Positions 26,813 through 37,321 are shown, counted from the stretch's first letter. The stretch: DNA of 64,000 nucleotides from CAZYBU01 sp964645775 (GCA_964645775.1 CAZYBU010000004.1:62001-126000); one strand, 5' to 3'. Program-made: numbers and translations. Notes: generated by a model not told the origin, from the letters alone.

Positions 26813-27696
26813 TGTATCAGCAACGTTCTTCCATACGAATCGGCGGACCTCTTACCCCCATGGTCAAGAGACTGATGATCATTAATGGCGGTATATTTCT
26901 GATTCAGCAGTTCGTAAACCTTATGAATCCAGGATTCCTGGAGGTTCTCTTCGGTCTCAGTCACGCTGGTCTTATTGAGCAGTTTCACGTTTGGCAGGTA
27001 TTTACTTACATGTTCCTGCACGGGGGATGGTTGCATATCATTTTCAACCTGCTTGTCCTCTGGATGTTTGCGGGAGATCTGGAACAACTCTGGGGAAGCT
27101 CCTTCTTTTTGAAGTATTATCTGTACGCCGGAACCGGGGCCGGACTCTTTATCGCGTTTATGAACGCATTTACATACTATCGTTTTGAAGCCAATCCCAT
27201 AACTATCGGTGCCTCGGGCGCCCTCTACGCCATACTTCTCGCCTATGGTCTTACCTGGCCCAACCGGGAAGTGTTGATCTGGTTCATTTTTCCGGTAAAA
27301 ATCAAATACCTGATCATAGTCATAGGTCTCATCGAATTTTTCGGGACTCTCTCCAGCGCCACGAGCGGAGGAACAGGTATTAGCCATATTGGCCATCTGG
27401 GTGGAATCATATCAGGTTTTATCTATATTAAGATAAAGGGAAATAGAAGACGTTCCGGAGGCAGATCTTCGTCCGATAAAAAGCAGGAGAATCCGGTTTC
27501 CGAGTTATTCAGAAAACGCAGACTTGAAAAAAAGAAGAAGGACATCGATACACGCATCAAGGCCAAGAAGATTATCGATGAACTTCTGGAGAAGATCTCC
27601 CGGGAAGGAATGAGTTCCCTTACATCAGAAGAAAAGTCCAGGCTTGAATGGGCCCGCAGACATTATTATCCGGGTAATGACGAAACCCTGCACTGA
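26812..27696 (+). CDS. Rhomboid family intramembrane serine protease
   Basis: A 294-residue membrane protein with about six helices in residues 20-205. The catalytic serine is in TIGASGALYA (Ser135) and the catalytic histidine in ISHIGHLGGIISGF (His195); HIIFNLLVLWMF (Asn79) is the oxyanion-side motif, and WQVFTYMFLHGGWLH is typical. After residue 210 there is a long lysine-rich cytoplasmic tail with predicted helix (residues 225-285), unlike minimal rhomboids. It is translationally coupled to the HD-GYP gene, and its stop lies 7 nt from the recB stop. Confidence 0.92.
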   Translation: MYQQRSSIRIGGPLTPMVKRLMIINGGIFLIQQFVNLMNPGFLEVLFGLSHAGLIEQFHVWQVFTYMFLHGGWLHIIFNLLVLWMFAGDLEQLWGSSFFLKYYLYAGTGAGLFIAFMNAFTYYRFEANPITIGASGALYAILLAYGLTWPNREVLIWFIFPVKIKYLIIVIGLIEFFGTLSSATSGGTGISHIGHLGGIISGFIYIKIKGNRRRSGGRSSSDKKQENPVSELFRKRRLEKKKKDIDTRIKAKKIIDELLEKISREGMSSLTSEEKSRLEWARRHYYPGNDETLH

Positions 27697-27703
27697 CAGC
27701 CCC

Positions 27704-30700
27704 TTATAGTTTGCCCAGGGCCTTTCGGACTTCATTCTCGATTTGCTGTTCGGCTGGTCGGGAAAAGAAGATCCCATCGTCTCTGTTTGAATCATTAAGG
27801 CCCCGCAGAAATATGTAGTAGATGCCACCGAACCGATCCCATGGGGTTCTGTCATCTTTTTCGGATGAGAGGATCGTCAGAAGAGCGTTGGAATAGAGAT
27901 AGAGCTGGCGGTCATAGCTGTGATGCTTCATTGCTTCCTGAATAGAGAAAGGGTCATAGGACTCAAGATAGTTTGATTTCCAGTCTATTATATAGAATCT
28001 ATCTTCAAGCCTGACAACGCAATCCATGAAACCATGGAGATAATATTCCCTGTCTTTGATTAATGAACGAAGGGATGCGTGAAACTCTATTTCAGCCCGG
28101 CGGTCGTGACATCCGAGGACAGATCGATCAAGAGAAGGAAGGGTATGACTCAGGGCGCGCATTGAAAGACTCAGGGCTTCATCTACCGCGTCCCGGGTGA
28201 ACTGTTCCCCCATGTAGTATTGAACCAGTTCCCGGGATCTGGTGTGAAGGTCTTTTTCCGGCAAGGGGTAGTCTGATTGATCGCCTTTCGGAAGGATGCC
28301 GATCATGTATTCAATGAGATCGTGAAGTATGTTTCCGGACGTGGCTCCTGGAGGTAGAGCAGCTGTTCTTTCTTTTTTTCTGAGACCGGGGTACCGCGGG
28401 ATCTCAATTTCATCCTCAATATAGGAATGGCGAGGATTGGAAGCTTTGTCTATAAGTGAACTGTATGATACCAGAATTTTTCCCCGGTCTCTGCCCGGTA
28501 CCTGATCCAGGATATGTGTGGGATATTCTTTTTCCGCGGAAGGCTCCTCTGCCTTTACTTCTTTAGAAGTGAATGGACCAGGCTTTTCTGCCTTCAGAAA
28601 TCGTGATTGCCGGTCACCGGTTTTTATTGGGATGGAATGAAAGATACCGGCGAATGTTTTATCAGATGATTCCAGGGCTGGAAGGTACAGCCTGTGCGAT
28701 GCCCGGGTGAGGGCAACATAGAAAATGCGTTCTTCTTCCCGGCAGAACTCTTCCAGGTGCATTTCTTTCGCTGAAGAGTTACCCGTAAGGTCGAAACATC
28801 TTCTATGTATCTTTTTATCCCCTCTTTGTTCCAACGTGTGGTAGATGAAAAAATCTGTCTTCTGGGATTCGGATTGTTTATGCTCGCCGATCCCTCCTGC
28901 AACAAACACCACGGGAAACTGGAGGCCCTTACTTGCGTGGATGGTCATGATCTGGACCCCGGCTCGCACCGGATCGACCTCATGCATGTCCTCTTCAGGG
29001 GAAGAAGTATCTTCCCTCCGGTTGACAAGCCACCGTATCAGGCCCTTCAGATCTATCTCCTCTCGAAATGTTATCTCTGAAGATAGTCTCATAAGCTGAA
29101 GAAAGGCTCTTCTGGAATCATTCGAGATACGAGATGATTTCATCAATCCTGGTGAATCCTGGAACAGGGAATGAAAGAGACGGGACCATTGTCGCTCGCT
29201 AGCGAGAATAGACCAGCGATTAAGCAGAAGGTATTCTTTTTCAGCCGGACTAAAAAGGGCTGATTCAATATCCAGAGAAAAAAACGATGTTAGAAAAGAA
29301 GCACGGACGGAAGAAGGTTCACCGGGCGAGTGAAGGGCTCGTAGAAGGGTGATAAACTCGAAGCATTCCCGGGACTGATAAAGTCCGCTTTTTCTGTATA
29401 CGGCGCAGGGTATTCCACGTTTCCTAAGAACAGATTCGGCAAGAGTCATGGTGTCCCGGTTCCGCGTGAGGATAGCGAAATCGGAGTAATCTGCAAAACG
29501 TTCAGATTTCAGCTTCTCAATTTCTTCCGCTGCCCGCTCGATGTAATAAATACGGTTTCCGTGAGAATCTCCCATCAGACAGGGTATAACGGTTATGGGA
29601 ATCGCGGAGTCATCCTTCTCGGTGAATCTGTTTTGATACTGTTCATTATCAACGGGAGAACGGTTATCGACATAATGTATCTGGTCGTCGTTAAACCATC
29701 CTTCTCTGAAGATATGGTTAAAAGCCCCTGTCATGTTTCGGTGAGACCGCCAGTTTGTATTCAGTGTATAACAGCGTGCACCTTTCCGCTTCATAAATTC
29801 TTTCCGGGCCGTGAAATAGGTGTCTATGTCGGCGCCGCGAAAGGAATAGATCGCCTGCTTGGGATCACCGATCATCAGAAGATGGTGAGTTTCATTCAGA
29901 AAGAGATTACTAAGAATCTGCCATTGAACCGGGTCCGTGTCCTGGAATTCGTCCACCAGGGCATAGCGGTACCTCTCCTGAAGCCTTCTTTTTAGGTCGG
30001 ACGAAGGATGGGTGATACCCTCAAAAACCCGGGTCAGCATCTGGTCATAGGTGATCAATGACTCCCGGTCCAGGATACTGTCCCTCCGATTGATGATACG
30101 CCTGTATAGCTCAACTATGAACCGGCTTCCAAGAGTCTCCAGGCCCAGGTGAGGCAGCTTAATATCAAGAAGCTCGAAAGATTTCTTCAGGATGGGGGCT
30201 GCTTCATCCGGGGAAGGACTTTCCTTTTTTGTTTTATTAAGCTGTTCCCGGTAGGTCTCACTTCCATATTCGTAGGCTGATACAAGGTCTATCAGACAGG
30301 GGAGCGCTTCTCTTCCTTGGAAATACTCTTCGAGCAGGCCGGTTAGAGGAGTAACCGTGCTGCGCATAATTTTTTTGACCATATTACCCTTGAAAATCAG
30401 TGAATCAGCTTCTTTCTGGAGAATGGAAGCATTACCATCGGTCAGTTTTCCGATGGATGCCATCAGGTGTTCACTTTTCCCTTTCAGGTCATTCAGTGTC
30501 TGTTCAAAGGTATCTCCGGGTTCAGGCAGGATACAGGGTTCCGGTTGTGTGGAGGTTCTCTGGAGGAGGGACGTCAGGATGGAAATGAGGCGGTTCCCTC
30601 CGAGGTGGGTTCCCTTACCGGCCTGGGCCTGTTCAAGAAGGGAGGCAAGTATTCCTTTGAAAGAACGGGGATCCATATCCTCAAAAACTTCTCGTAAGAC

Positions 30701-31111
30701 GCGATCATGCATGATCCTGGAGGGAACCAGTTCCAGGTTCATGGCCACACCTGTTTCAAAAGCGAAGGAACGGAGGACCCGGTTGCAGAAACCGTGTATC
30801 GTGAAGATGGCGGCACGGTCAAAATTGTCCAGTGCGTCACGTATCTGGGGTGAGGTTTCCCCATTCTGCGACATCTCTAAGAGGTGACCTCGTATCTGTT
30901 TCTTTAAATCAGAGGTTGCTTTTTCCGTGTAGGTAAGGACCAGGATATCCTCAAGAGAACGCACCCGGTTCTCCTGGAGAATCCTGCCGTAAAGATGACG
31001 GATAGTGTAGGTTTTCCCTGTGCCTGCTGAGGCTTCCATGAAGACGTGGGAGGTAAGATCTACTTCGCCCGGGTCGGAAAGAAGAGTATATTTGATCTCA
31101 TTTTCAGGCAT
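27704..31111 (-). CDS. recB: Exodeoxyribonuclease V beta subunit RecB
   Basis: Helicase-nuclease subunit of the RecBCD-type end-resection enzyme. The 1135-residue product begins with Walker A FMEASAGTGKTYTIRHLYG, followed by UvrD-like motifs LVLTYTEKATSDLK, YALVDEFQDTDPVQWQIL, MIGDPKQAIYSFRGADI and VQIMTIHASKGLQFPVVFV. The C-terminal nuclease has the PD-(D/E)xK pattern with GFMDCVVRLEDRFYIIDWKSNY. It overlaps the end of recC by 8 nt, so recC-recB form one operon. No recD follows; the next gene is a convergent rhomboid. Confidence 0.95.
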   Translation of the reverse strand: MPENEIKYTLLSDPGEVDLTSHVFMEASAGTGKTYTIRHLYGRILQENRVRSLEDILVLTYTEKATSDLKKQIRGHLLEMSQNGETSPQIRDALDNFDRAAIFTIHGFCNRVLRSFAFETGVAMNLELVPSRIMHDRVLREVFEDMDPRSFKGILASLLEQAQAGKGTHLGGNRLISILTSLLQRTSTQPEPCILPEPGDTFEQTLNDLKGKSEHLMASIGKLTDGNASILQKEADSLIFKGNMVKKIMRSTVTPLTGLLEEYFQGREALPCLIDLVSAYEYGSETYREQLNKTKKESPSPDEAAPILKKSFELLDIKLPHLGLETLGSRFIVELYRRIINRRDSILDRESLITYDQMLTRVFEGITHPSSDLKRRLQERYRYALVDEFQDTDPVQWQILSNLFLNETHHLLMIGDPKQAIYSFRGADIDTYFTARKEFMKRKGARCYTLNTNWRSHRNMTGAFNHIFREGWFNDDQIHYVDNRSPVDNEQYQNRFTEKDDSAIPITVIPCLMGDSHGNRIYYIERAAEEIEKLKSERFADYSDFAILTRNRDTMTLAESVLRKRGIPCAVYRKSGLYQSRECFEFITLLRALHSPGEPSSVRASFLTSFFSLDIESALFSPAEKEYLLLNRWSILASERQWSRLFHSLFQDSPGLMKSSRISNDSRRAFLQLMRLSSEITFREEIDLKGLIRWLVNRREDTSSPEEDMHEVDPVRAGVQIMTIHASKGLQFPVVFVAGGIGEHKQSESQKTDFFIYHTLEQRGDKKIHRRCFDLTGNSSAKEMHLEEFCREEERIFYVALTRASHRLYLPALESSDKTFAGIFHSIPIKTGDRQSRFLKAEKPGPFTSKEVKAEEPSAEKEYPTHILDQVPGRDRGKILVSYSSLIDKASNPRHSYIEDEIEIPRYPGLRKKERTAALPPGATSGNILHDLIEYMIGILPKGDQSDYPLPEKDLHTRSRELVQYYMGEQFTRDAVDEALSLSMRALSHTLPSLDRSVLGCHDRRAEIEFHASLRSLIKDREYYLHGFMDCVVRLEDRFYIIDWKSNYLESYDPFSIQEAMKHHSYDRQLYLYSNALLTILSSEKDDRTPWDRFGGIYYIFLRGLNDSNRDDGIFFSRPAEQQIENEVRKALGKL

Positions 31112-34100
31112 CTTTTTGCTCCGACAGGGATTTCAGGAAAGGAAGGAGCAGAACACGGCATTTCTCATAGGAATCACTGGGGACCTCGTGGGCGATAACT
31201 TCTTCCAGAAAATAGGATTTCAGCTTCCCGGAGTGAGACTCTTTATTTACATGCCGTGCAAGCATTTCCTGAAACTCGAAAGGGTCCGTTTCCTTCTCAT
31301 CCTTAAGGATGTATTCCCTTAGCTCCTTTTGATTAAGGACAAGAGAGAAAGGAAGATACGTGTATTCTTCCAGGTTTTCCATCTCCCTGCGGAGGACAAG
31401 GAGAAACTCGCGGGCCTCATCCTCTGAAATATGAAATGTATAGTATTGTCCCTTATCCTGCTTCGCGTAGAACACGGTTATATCATCGGACAAGTACCGT
31501 AGAAGATGACTGTTCTCCGGTTGCAGAGAAAGAGTATGGAGAAGAAATGCAGGAATAAGTTTGTTCAGATATAGATTTTTTGTATAGGTATGAATCAAAA
31601 ACCGTGTCTCCGTCCCGCTCCAGATCCTGTTTGCTGTACCGGTAACCGTTAGTATATCTTTGCCCGGCATCCGGGCGGGACCGAGGGATCGTACAGGAGG
31701 AAGAATACGAACGGGAGAATCTCCCAGGGCAAGGGTCCCGGTATAGGGAAATGTTCCAGTAGTTCTCAGGAACGAGAGAAGACCACTTTTTTTGAGATAG
31801 TCTTCGGTTTTCTTTTTCAGGGTAAGCTCTTCAAATTCTGTAAAACTGGTAAGAGCGATATCCCCGGACTGGAGGGCAAGATCGACCTCTTCCTTTACAA
31901 GAACGGGAAGGTTCGTGAGAGTAAAAATTGACGACTCTCTCAGAATACGGTCGATTAGACGGTTCATCAGCTTTCTTTTGCCGGGAGAGATGTATTCATC
32001 AAGAAGGGTGTCCTGATCGGGAATCTCTTCTTCATCAATCATCTGCAGTGGACCTTTGTCCATGAGATAGTAATGTCCCGGGTTTTCAAGAAATCTCTTG
32101 AGGGCGTAAAGGGATACAGAGCCTGCCTTGTCGGTGTCTCTGCCCTTTAGGGGAGCCGGTAATCTGCTCTCCCTGTCGGTCCCGGCCTGATCACGGGATA
32201 GAATGATTCGAGGCTCTCGTGTGATCTCTCTCCTGTCTATAAGATCCTTCCTGCGTTGTTCTTCAGGTTTAAGTATCCTTTCCAGGTATGCTCGCAAATG
32301 GCTGATAATTGAGTTGGGATATTTTTCCACGTCCCGGCTTGCGTCATGGCAAACATAGGTAAGGTAGAGCCTTTCCCGTGCTGTTACAAGATGTTCCAGA
32401 AAAAGGTAGGTCTCAAATTCATACCTGCTTGTTTCTCCCGGCCTGCGGTGTCCAGCCATCAGGTTCAGGGAGGATGGCACATCCACGGAGGGGAAGGGAC
32501 CTTCTTCCATTCCGGCGATATAGATAATCCGGAAAGGAAAGGGACGATTCGGGACAAGGGCGGATATATTAATCCCAGTGGTCAGATAACTCCCCCTGGT
32601 GCCGGAGTTTCCCGTAAGTCGCCCGTTCATGAAACGATGGATGGTTTCCAGAGTTAGAGAGGTATTTCTATCCAGAGCTGAAGTGATGCGCGTAAGGATT
32701 TCCAGGGCATTTGACAGGTTTCCCTGAAGGTTTCTGTATTCCTCTTCCAATGCTGAGACCAGAAACGTTGTAAGAATCCTGAAAAGAATATCCTTCCATT
32801 CTCTTACCGTATGGCTCTCCTTTTCATGAATTATTCTTTCCAGGAAGAGGAGCTCTTCTATGAAAAGGAAAAAGGAACTGAGGGTATCTCTGCCAGGAAG
32901 CCTTGATACATGTCCTGTTAGTTGCCCATGAAAGTCAGCGGCATATAAATCCATTTGAGAAGACTGTTCCATGATGGCTGAAAGACGTATCCTGCGCCCG
33001 GCATATTTCCAGGTTCTGCTCTGATTGATAATTTTTCTGAATCCTCCGGTATCACAGTTCAGTTCCGTAAAGAGCTGGTGAAGTTCCCGGATCTCCTCTT
33101 CGGTAAGATCAAAGGCTGCATGGATGATCCCATGAGAAAGCAGGTCAAAGACACTTGAACGGGTTAATCCGCGGCTGAAAATATTCAGGAGCTTTTTGAA
33201 TGCGGAAGTCGGCTCATCCTGAATGGCTGATCCGGCGTCGATCAGGCTGTACGGGATATTGTCCGTGTGCCTGTCGAATATCTCCCGAATAACAGGTGCG
33301 TACCGTTCCATTTCCGGAACCATTATCGCGATATCAGAGGGGGCAAGGCTCCTGTCATTCATCAGGTGCTGAAGAATGCTTTCATGGATCCATTCGATTT
33401 CATCATGTATGCTTTTCAGGCCCAGGATTTGCAGGCTTTCGTCCGGCTCCAGAAGATGCCTTTCCGGATTGATACGGTTAAAGACATGCTGTTGAATAGT
33501 GGAGAGAAGGGTGTCCCGGTCTGCTGCATCTTCTACAAGAGGTGAGGTTTCGAATCGCATACGGGGGGTCAGTGCGTCTTCCAGAAGGGAAAAGAGCTTG
33601 ATGGTTTCTCTTCCCGCCCGGCCCCAGAGTTTAAGCAATATATTGTCCCCTGTCTCAGGGTCTTCGAGTGTGTTGTCCTCCCGGAGGGGAATGGCGTTTA
33701 TTCTTTTCCATCGTTCCGTATGGCTCGATTTGATATCTTCCCAGAACTCGTTACACGGATTCAGCATGTATATATAGATGTCTGATTTACTTGCGAGACG
33801 ATAAATAGATCTGATTAGTAGAGGAGGGTAATGAGACAGGCCGAAGAAAAGAATGGGGCCAGGCTCTTTTTCCGGATGATCCGGATCCAGGAGTTCTCCT
33901 GTTACCTGGAAGCCCGAAGTATGAAGCAAAGAAAGGCTTTTCCCGTAGAGTTCTAGTTCCGCAGCTTCCAGGGGAGTAAGAGAGGAGACCCGGGCGAGGT
34001 TATCCATTAGCTCCGGACGATAGAGCTCATAACTGAAAAAATACCGGGCCAGTTCCCCTGCCAGCTCCCAGGTCCGGGTTGGAAGAAGATTTCCTCTCTC

Positions 34101-34430
34101 ATCCTGACAGTACCGTTGCAGACATTCGATCTGCCGGTTTTTTTCATGCATCAGGAGGAGGTAGAGGGCTATCTGGCGTTCATCTATTCCGGCTATTATG
34201 CTTGAGGGATGGAGGAACTGGGAGAGTCCTGCTTCGTTCAGATGAAACCGTAACCCGGCTGAAGCGCCTGTGCGACGGGCATGTTCAAGCTGAAGCCACT
34301 TCCTCATCTGAGGATTGGGAACAATAACAGGCGGTTGCTCCAGCAGATCGGAGGATATCATCTGACAGGTCTGGCTGAAGTGTTCTGCCAGTGGTCCGAG
34401 GGAATTGCTATAGTAAAGATGACAGGCCAT
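31104..34430 (-). CDS. recC: Exodeoxyribonuclease V gamma subunit RecC
   Basis: Chi-recognition subunit of RecBCD. The 1108-residue product starts LYYSNSLGPLAEHFSQ and has VIVPNPQMRKWLQLEHAR and the ILFFGLSHYPPLL segment typical of RecC, with a superfamily I helicase-like fold that has lost ATP-binding residues (IAIMVPEMERYAPVIREIF; NISALVPNRPFPFRIIYIAG). Length is close to the family norm. It starts 8 nt after the stop of the upstream metallo-hydrolase gene and overlaps recB by 8 nt. Confidence 0.93.
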   Translation of the reverse strand: MACHLYYSNSLGPLAEHFSQTCQMISSDLLEQPPVIVPNPQMRKWLQLEHARRTGASAGLRFHLNEAGLSQFLHPSSIIAGIDERQIALYLLLMHEKNRQIECLQRYCQDERGNLLPTRTWELAGELARYFFSYELYRPELMDNLARVSSLTPLEAAELELYGKSLSLLHTSGFQVTGELLDPDHPEKEPGPILFFGLSHYPPLLIRSIYRLASKSDIYIYMLNPCNEFWEDIKSSHTERWKRINAIPLREDNTLEDPETGDNILLKLWGRAGRETIKLFSLLEDALTPRMRFETSPLVEDAADRDTLLSTIQQHVFNRINPERHLLEPDESLQILGLKSIHDEIEWIHESILQHLMNDRSLAPSDIAIMVPEMERYAPVIREIFDRHTDNIPYSLIDAGSAIQDEPTSAFKKLLNIFSRGLTRSSVFDLLSHGIIHAAFDLTEEEIRELHQLFTELNCDTGGFRKIINQSRTWKYAGRRIRLSAIMEQSSQMDLYAADFHGQLTGHVSRLPGRDTLSSFFLFIEELLFLERIIHEKESHTVREWKDILFRILTTFLVSALEEEYRNLQGNLSNALEILTRITSALDRNTSLTLETIHRFMNGRLTGNSGTRGSYLTTGINISALVPNRPFPFRIIYIAGMEEGPFPSVDVPSSLNLMAGHRRPGETSRYEFETYLFLEHLVTARERLYLTYVCHDASRDVEKYPNSIISHLRAYLERILKPEEQRRKDLIDRREITREPRIILSRDQAGTDRESRLPAPLKGRDTDKAGSVSLYALKRFLENPGHYYLMDKGPLQMIDEEEIPDQDTLLDEYISPGKRKLMNRLIDRILRESSIFTLTNLPVLVKEEVDLALQSGDIALTSFTEFEELTLKKKTEDYLKKSGLLSFLRTTGTFPYTGTLALGDSPVRILPPVRSLGPARMPGKDILTVTGTANRIWSGTETRFLIHTYTKNLYLNKLIPAFLLHTLSLQPENSHLLRYLSDDITVFYAKQDKGQYYTFHISEDEAREFLLVLRREMENLEEYTYLPFSLVLNQKELREYILKDEKETDPFEFQEMLARHVNKESHSGKLKSYFLEEVIAHEVPSDSYEKCRVLLLPFLKSLSEQKDA

Positions 34431-34438
34431 GGGTACTT

Positions 34439-36040
34439 CTATAATTCATCGATCAGCATGGCAAGCAGTTCACGGGTATCGTTAATATCGTCCTGCAGTG
34501 AACGGGTGTCCTGGATCCTGTTTTCTTTCCTGGCATGACGGTACCGGCTTGCGAGAAGCTCCAGTGTCCGGGATAGAGATTCTATCTCATGCTCAACCAT
34601 GTCAGGTCCTTCCTCTTTTCCATAGCCGGCCATATTTGATCGCATGGTATCAACATCGATTATTTCACCCCAGACCGGGATATGGGTCACGTAATTGAAT
34701 CGCTCCTGTATGGTATCTGCGAAGGATAGGGCCGCATCATCTTCGCCGTGTACGACAAAGACCTGAAGGTCGTCATTATCTATGCTGCTCATCCAGTCAA
34801 TCAGGCCTTCACGATCAGCGTGGGCGGAGAAGCCACCCAGAGTTTCGATGCGGGCGTTGACTTTCACATCCTCACCGTAGACACGGACCTGTTGAGCGCC
34901 GTCAATAATCCTCCGTCCCAGGGTTCCCTTTGCCTGGTATCCAACAAATACGACGGATGAATCCTTTTGGTAAAGGTTGTGCATTAAGTGATACTTTATT
35001 CGTCCGGCCGTACACATCCCGCTTGCGGATATGATGATCGAACCTTTGGCTTCCTGGCAGAGACGTTTCGATTCATCCGCTGTTCTGGAAAAGGAAAGGG
35101 TGGGAAAATTAAGGGGACTGTCACCCGAATTCAGGATTTCCCTGGTCTCCTCGTCAAAGCATTCCGGATTGGTTCTGAATATCTCCGTGGCTGATATGGC
35201 AAGAGGCGAATCGATATAGACCGGTATGGCCGGTATCTCCTCATCCCGCATCAGTTTGCCGAGAGTGTAGATTATTTCCTGGGTTCTTCCCACGGCAAAT
35301 GACGGGATTATAATATTTCCTTTTCGGTTGAACGAATCGTTTATGATTTCCTTGAATTCTTTGTAGGTATCGACCTTGCTTTTATGCAGGCGGTCGCCGT
35401 AGGTTGATTCAATGAAGAGGATATCGGCGTAGTCGATTAATTCTGGATCGCGTATGATCGCCTGGTCCTTTGATCCGATATCGCCTGAAAAAAGGAGTTT
35501 AACCTCTTTGCCGTTTTCTTCAATCCATATTTCCACACTGGATGAACCGATTATGTGTCCGGCGTCTCTGAAACGGATATGAATACGGGGATGAATCTGA
35601 ACCCGTTCGCCGTAGGCCACCGGTACAAAGTTCTCCAGGGAACATTCCGCGTCCTTCATGGTGTAAAGAGGATCGATAGGGTCCCTGCCGAGTTTCTTGT
35701 TTTTACGGTTAATATATTCAGCGTCCATCTCCTGGATATGTGCGCTGTCCGGAAGCATTATTCTACACAGGTCGGCTGTGGCCTTTGTGGAATAGATATT
35801 TCCGTAAAAGCCTTCACTGACCAGTTTGGGGATCAGTCCGCTGTGATCGATATGGGCGTGGGTCAGAATAAGGGCGTCGATTTTTCCCGGTGCGTAGATC
35901 GTCTGCAGATAATTGCGTTCCCTGAGTTCCCTTTTCCCCTGGAACATGCCGCAGTCGACCATGATAGAATAATCCTCATCCTTGATAATAAAGGATGAAC
36001 CGGTCACTGTTCGGGCTCCACCGACAAACTCAATTTTCAT
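34439..36040 (-). CDS. MBL-fold beta-CASP RNA-processing nuclease family protein
   Basis: A 533-residue metallo-beta-lactamase fold protein with an RNA-specificity (RMMBL) domain. Metal ligands are visible in LTHAHIDHSGLIP, RDAGHIIGSS and FSGDIGSKD; the beta-CASP part has IIIPSFAVGRTQEIIYTLG and FSAHADREGLIDW, and GYQAKGTLGRRI is typical. These proteins resemble the CPSF-73/YSH1 nucleases and occur in many bacteria outside RNase J. Residues 465-533 are an extra helical tail, predicted coiled. The strong GGAGG site confirms the start. Substrate is not known. Confidence 0.9.
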   Translation of the reverse strand: MKIEFVGGARTVTGSSFIIKDEDYSIMVDCGMFQGKRELRERNYLQTIYAPGKIDALILTHAHIDHSGLIPKLVSEGFYGNIYSTKATADLCRIMLPDSAHIQEMDAEYINRKNKKLGRDPIDPLYTMKDAECSLENFVPVAYGERVQIHPRIHIRFRDAGHIIGSSSVEIWIEENGKEVKLLFSGDIGSKDQAIIRDPELIDYADILFIESTYGDRLHKSKVDTYKEFKEIINDSFNRKGNIIIPSFAVGRTQEIIYTLGKLMRDEEIPAIPVYIDSPLAISATEIFRTNPECFDEETREILNSGDSPLNFPTLSFSRTADESKRLCQEAKGSIIISASGMCTAGRIKYHLMHNLYQKDSSVVFVGYQAKGTLGRRIIDGAQQVRVYGEDVKVNARIETLGGFSAHADREGLIDWMSSIDNDDLQVFVVHGEDDAALSFADTIQERFNYVTHIPVWGEIIDVDTMRSNMAGYGKEEGPDMVEHEIESLSRTLELLASRYRHARKENRIQDTRSLQDDINDTRELLAMLIDEL

Positions 36041-36089
36041 ATGAGTGTTTCCTCCGTTTCAGGTTAACCGCTTTCAGTAATAAAATCAA

Positions 36090-36572
36090 CTATTTAACAG
36101 CGGGAAAATATTTCGAAGGTGCGCAGGAGTGACAGAGAGCCACTGCCAGGGCATCGGCAGCGTCATCTGGTTTGGGTACTTCATCCAGGTTAAAAAGCTT
36201 TTGTATCGTGACCTGCATCTGATTCTTATCAGCTTTCCCGTAGCCTGTTACGGCCATTTTGATCTGGGAGGGGGTGTATTCATGGATCGGAATGTCTGAA
36301 AGGGCCAGAGTAAGCAGAACAACACCTGAGGTTCGTGCAACATCCATGGCTGTGGTGGTGTTTCTCTGGAAAAAAAGTCTTTCCATGGCCGCTGTCCCGG
36401 GGGAAAATTGACGGACAATACCATCGATACTTTCATGGATAGAAAGCAACCGTCTGTCAAGTGGGATGTTACAATCCGTGGTGATTGCTCCGTAACCAAG
36501 GAGTTTCATGGAATCATCTATAACAGACCAGCCCAGGATGGCATAACCGGGATCGATTCCAAGAATAATCAC
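36090..36572 (-). CDS. ruvC: Crossover junction endodeoxyribonuclease RuvC
   Basis: Holliday-junction resolvase. The 160-residue product has the four acidic catalytic residues: Asp7 in LGIDPGY, Glu64 in AMERLFFQ, and Asp137 and Asp140 in KPDDAADALAVALCH. The start is a GTG that overlaps the yebC stop in a GTGA junction. ruvA and ruvB are not adjacent in this window. It may act with the nearby recBC. Confidence 0.96.
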   Translation of the reverse strand: MIILGIDPGYAILGWSVIDDSMKLLGYGAITTDCNIPLDRRLLSIHESIDGIVRQFSPGTAAMERLFFQRNTTTAMDVARTSGVVLLTLALSDIPIHEYTPSQIKMAVTGYGKADKNQMQVTIQKLFNLDEVPKPDDAADALAVALCHSCAPSKYFPAVK

Positions 36573-37321
36573 TGTTCCGCGCTGATCGTTTCCATTATTT
36601 CATCCGGAATGTCATAGTTGGAATAGACATTCTGGACATCGTCATGGTCATCGAGCATGTCCTCCAGCTTGAGACACTGCCTTGCCGCCTTTTCCTCAAC
36701 CGTTACTTCCGTCATGGGCAGGAAGGTGAGTTCATTCACGGAAAGGGAGTATCCTTTTTCCTGAAGAAGTTCTGAAATGTCATTGTACGCGTCCGGAGAG
36801 GATGTAATAATAATAGTATCATCCTCGGTCTTTATGTCCTCTATGTCATAATCCAGGAGAAGTTCCATGATATTATCTTCCGAGGCTGACTCGTCGTTTA
36901 TGACAAATAGTCCCTTCCGGTCAAAAAGATAGCTCACACTACCAGGTTCAGCAGGACTTCCGCCGTTTTTGTTAAAGATTGTCTTTATTTCCGGAGCCGT
37001 ACGGTTCTTGTTGTCCGTAAGACAATCGACCATAAACGCGATACCTCCGGGACCATATCCTTCATAACGGACCTCTTCATAGGAAACACCTTCCAGATTG
37101 CCGGTACCTTTTTTAATGGCCCTCTCAATATTATCGCTCGGCATATTAACAGACTTGGCCTTGTTGATGGCGGTACGGAGTGTCGGATTAGTGGAGGGGT
37201 CACCGCCGTTTCTGGCCGCAACTGTGATTTCCCGTATAATTTTGGTAAACATCTTGCCCCGTTTCGCGTCCTGGGCCCCTTTTCGGTGTTTGATGTTCGC
37301 CCATTTACTGTGTCCTGCCAT
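36569..37321 (-). CDS. yebC: YebC/PmpR family transcription/translation factor
   Basis: A 250-residue protein starting MAGHSKWANIKHRKGAQDAKRGK, the near-invariant YebC opening, with GGDPSTNPTLRTAINKAKSVNMP and EGYGPGGIAFMVDCLTDNKNRT. Family members have been described as DNA-binding regulators and, more recently, as relieving ribosome stalls at proline stretches. yebC next to ruvC is a common bacterial arrangement. The end overlaps ruvC by 4 nt. Confidence 0.97.
   Translation of the reverse strand: MAGHSKWANIKHRKGAQDAKRGKMFTKIIREITVAARNGGDPSTNPTLRTAINKAKSVNMPSDNIERAIKKGTGNLEGVSYEEVRYEGYGPGGIAFMVDCLTDNKNRTAPEIKTIFNKNGGSPAEPGSVSYLFDRKGLFVINDESASEDNIMELLLDYDIEDIKTEDDTIIITSSPDAYNDISELLQEKGYSLSVNELTFLPMTEVTVEEKAARQCLKLEDMLDDHDDVQNVYSNYDIPDEIMETISAEQ

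Noticed and set aside
26749..27396. Open frame of 215 codons on the minus strand
   Set aside because: Antisense to the rhomboid gene, whose catalytic motifs are intact.
35555..35998. Open frame of 147 codons on the plus strand
   Set aside because: Antisense to the beta-CASP nuclease; no start site and no recognisable domain.
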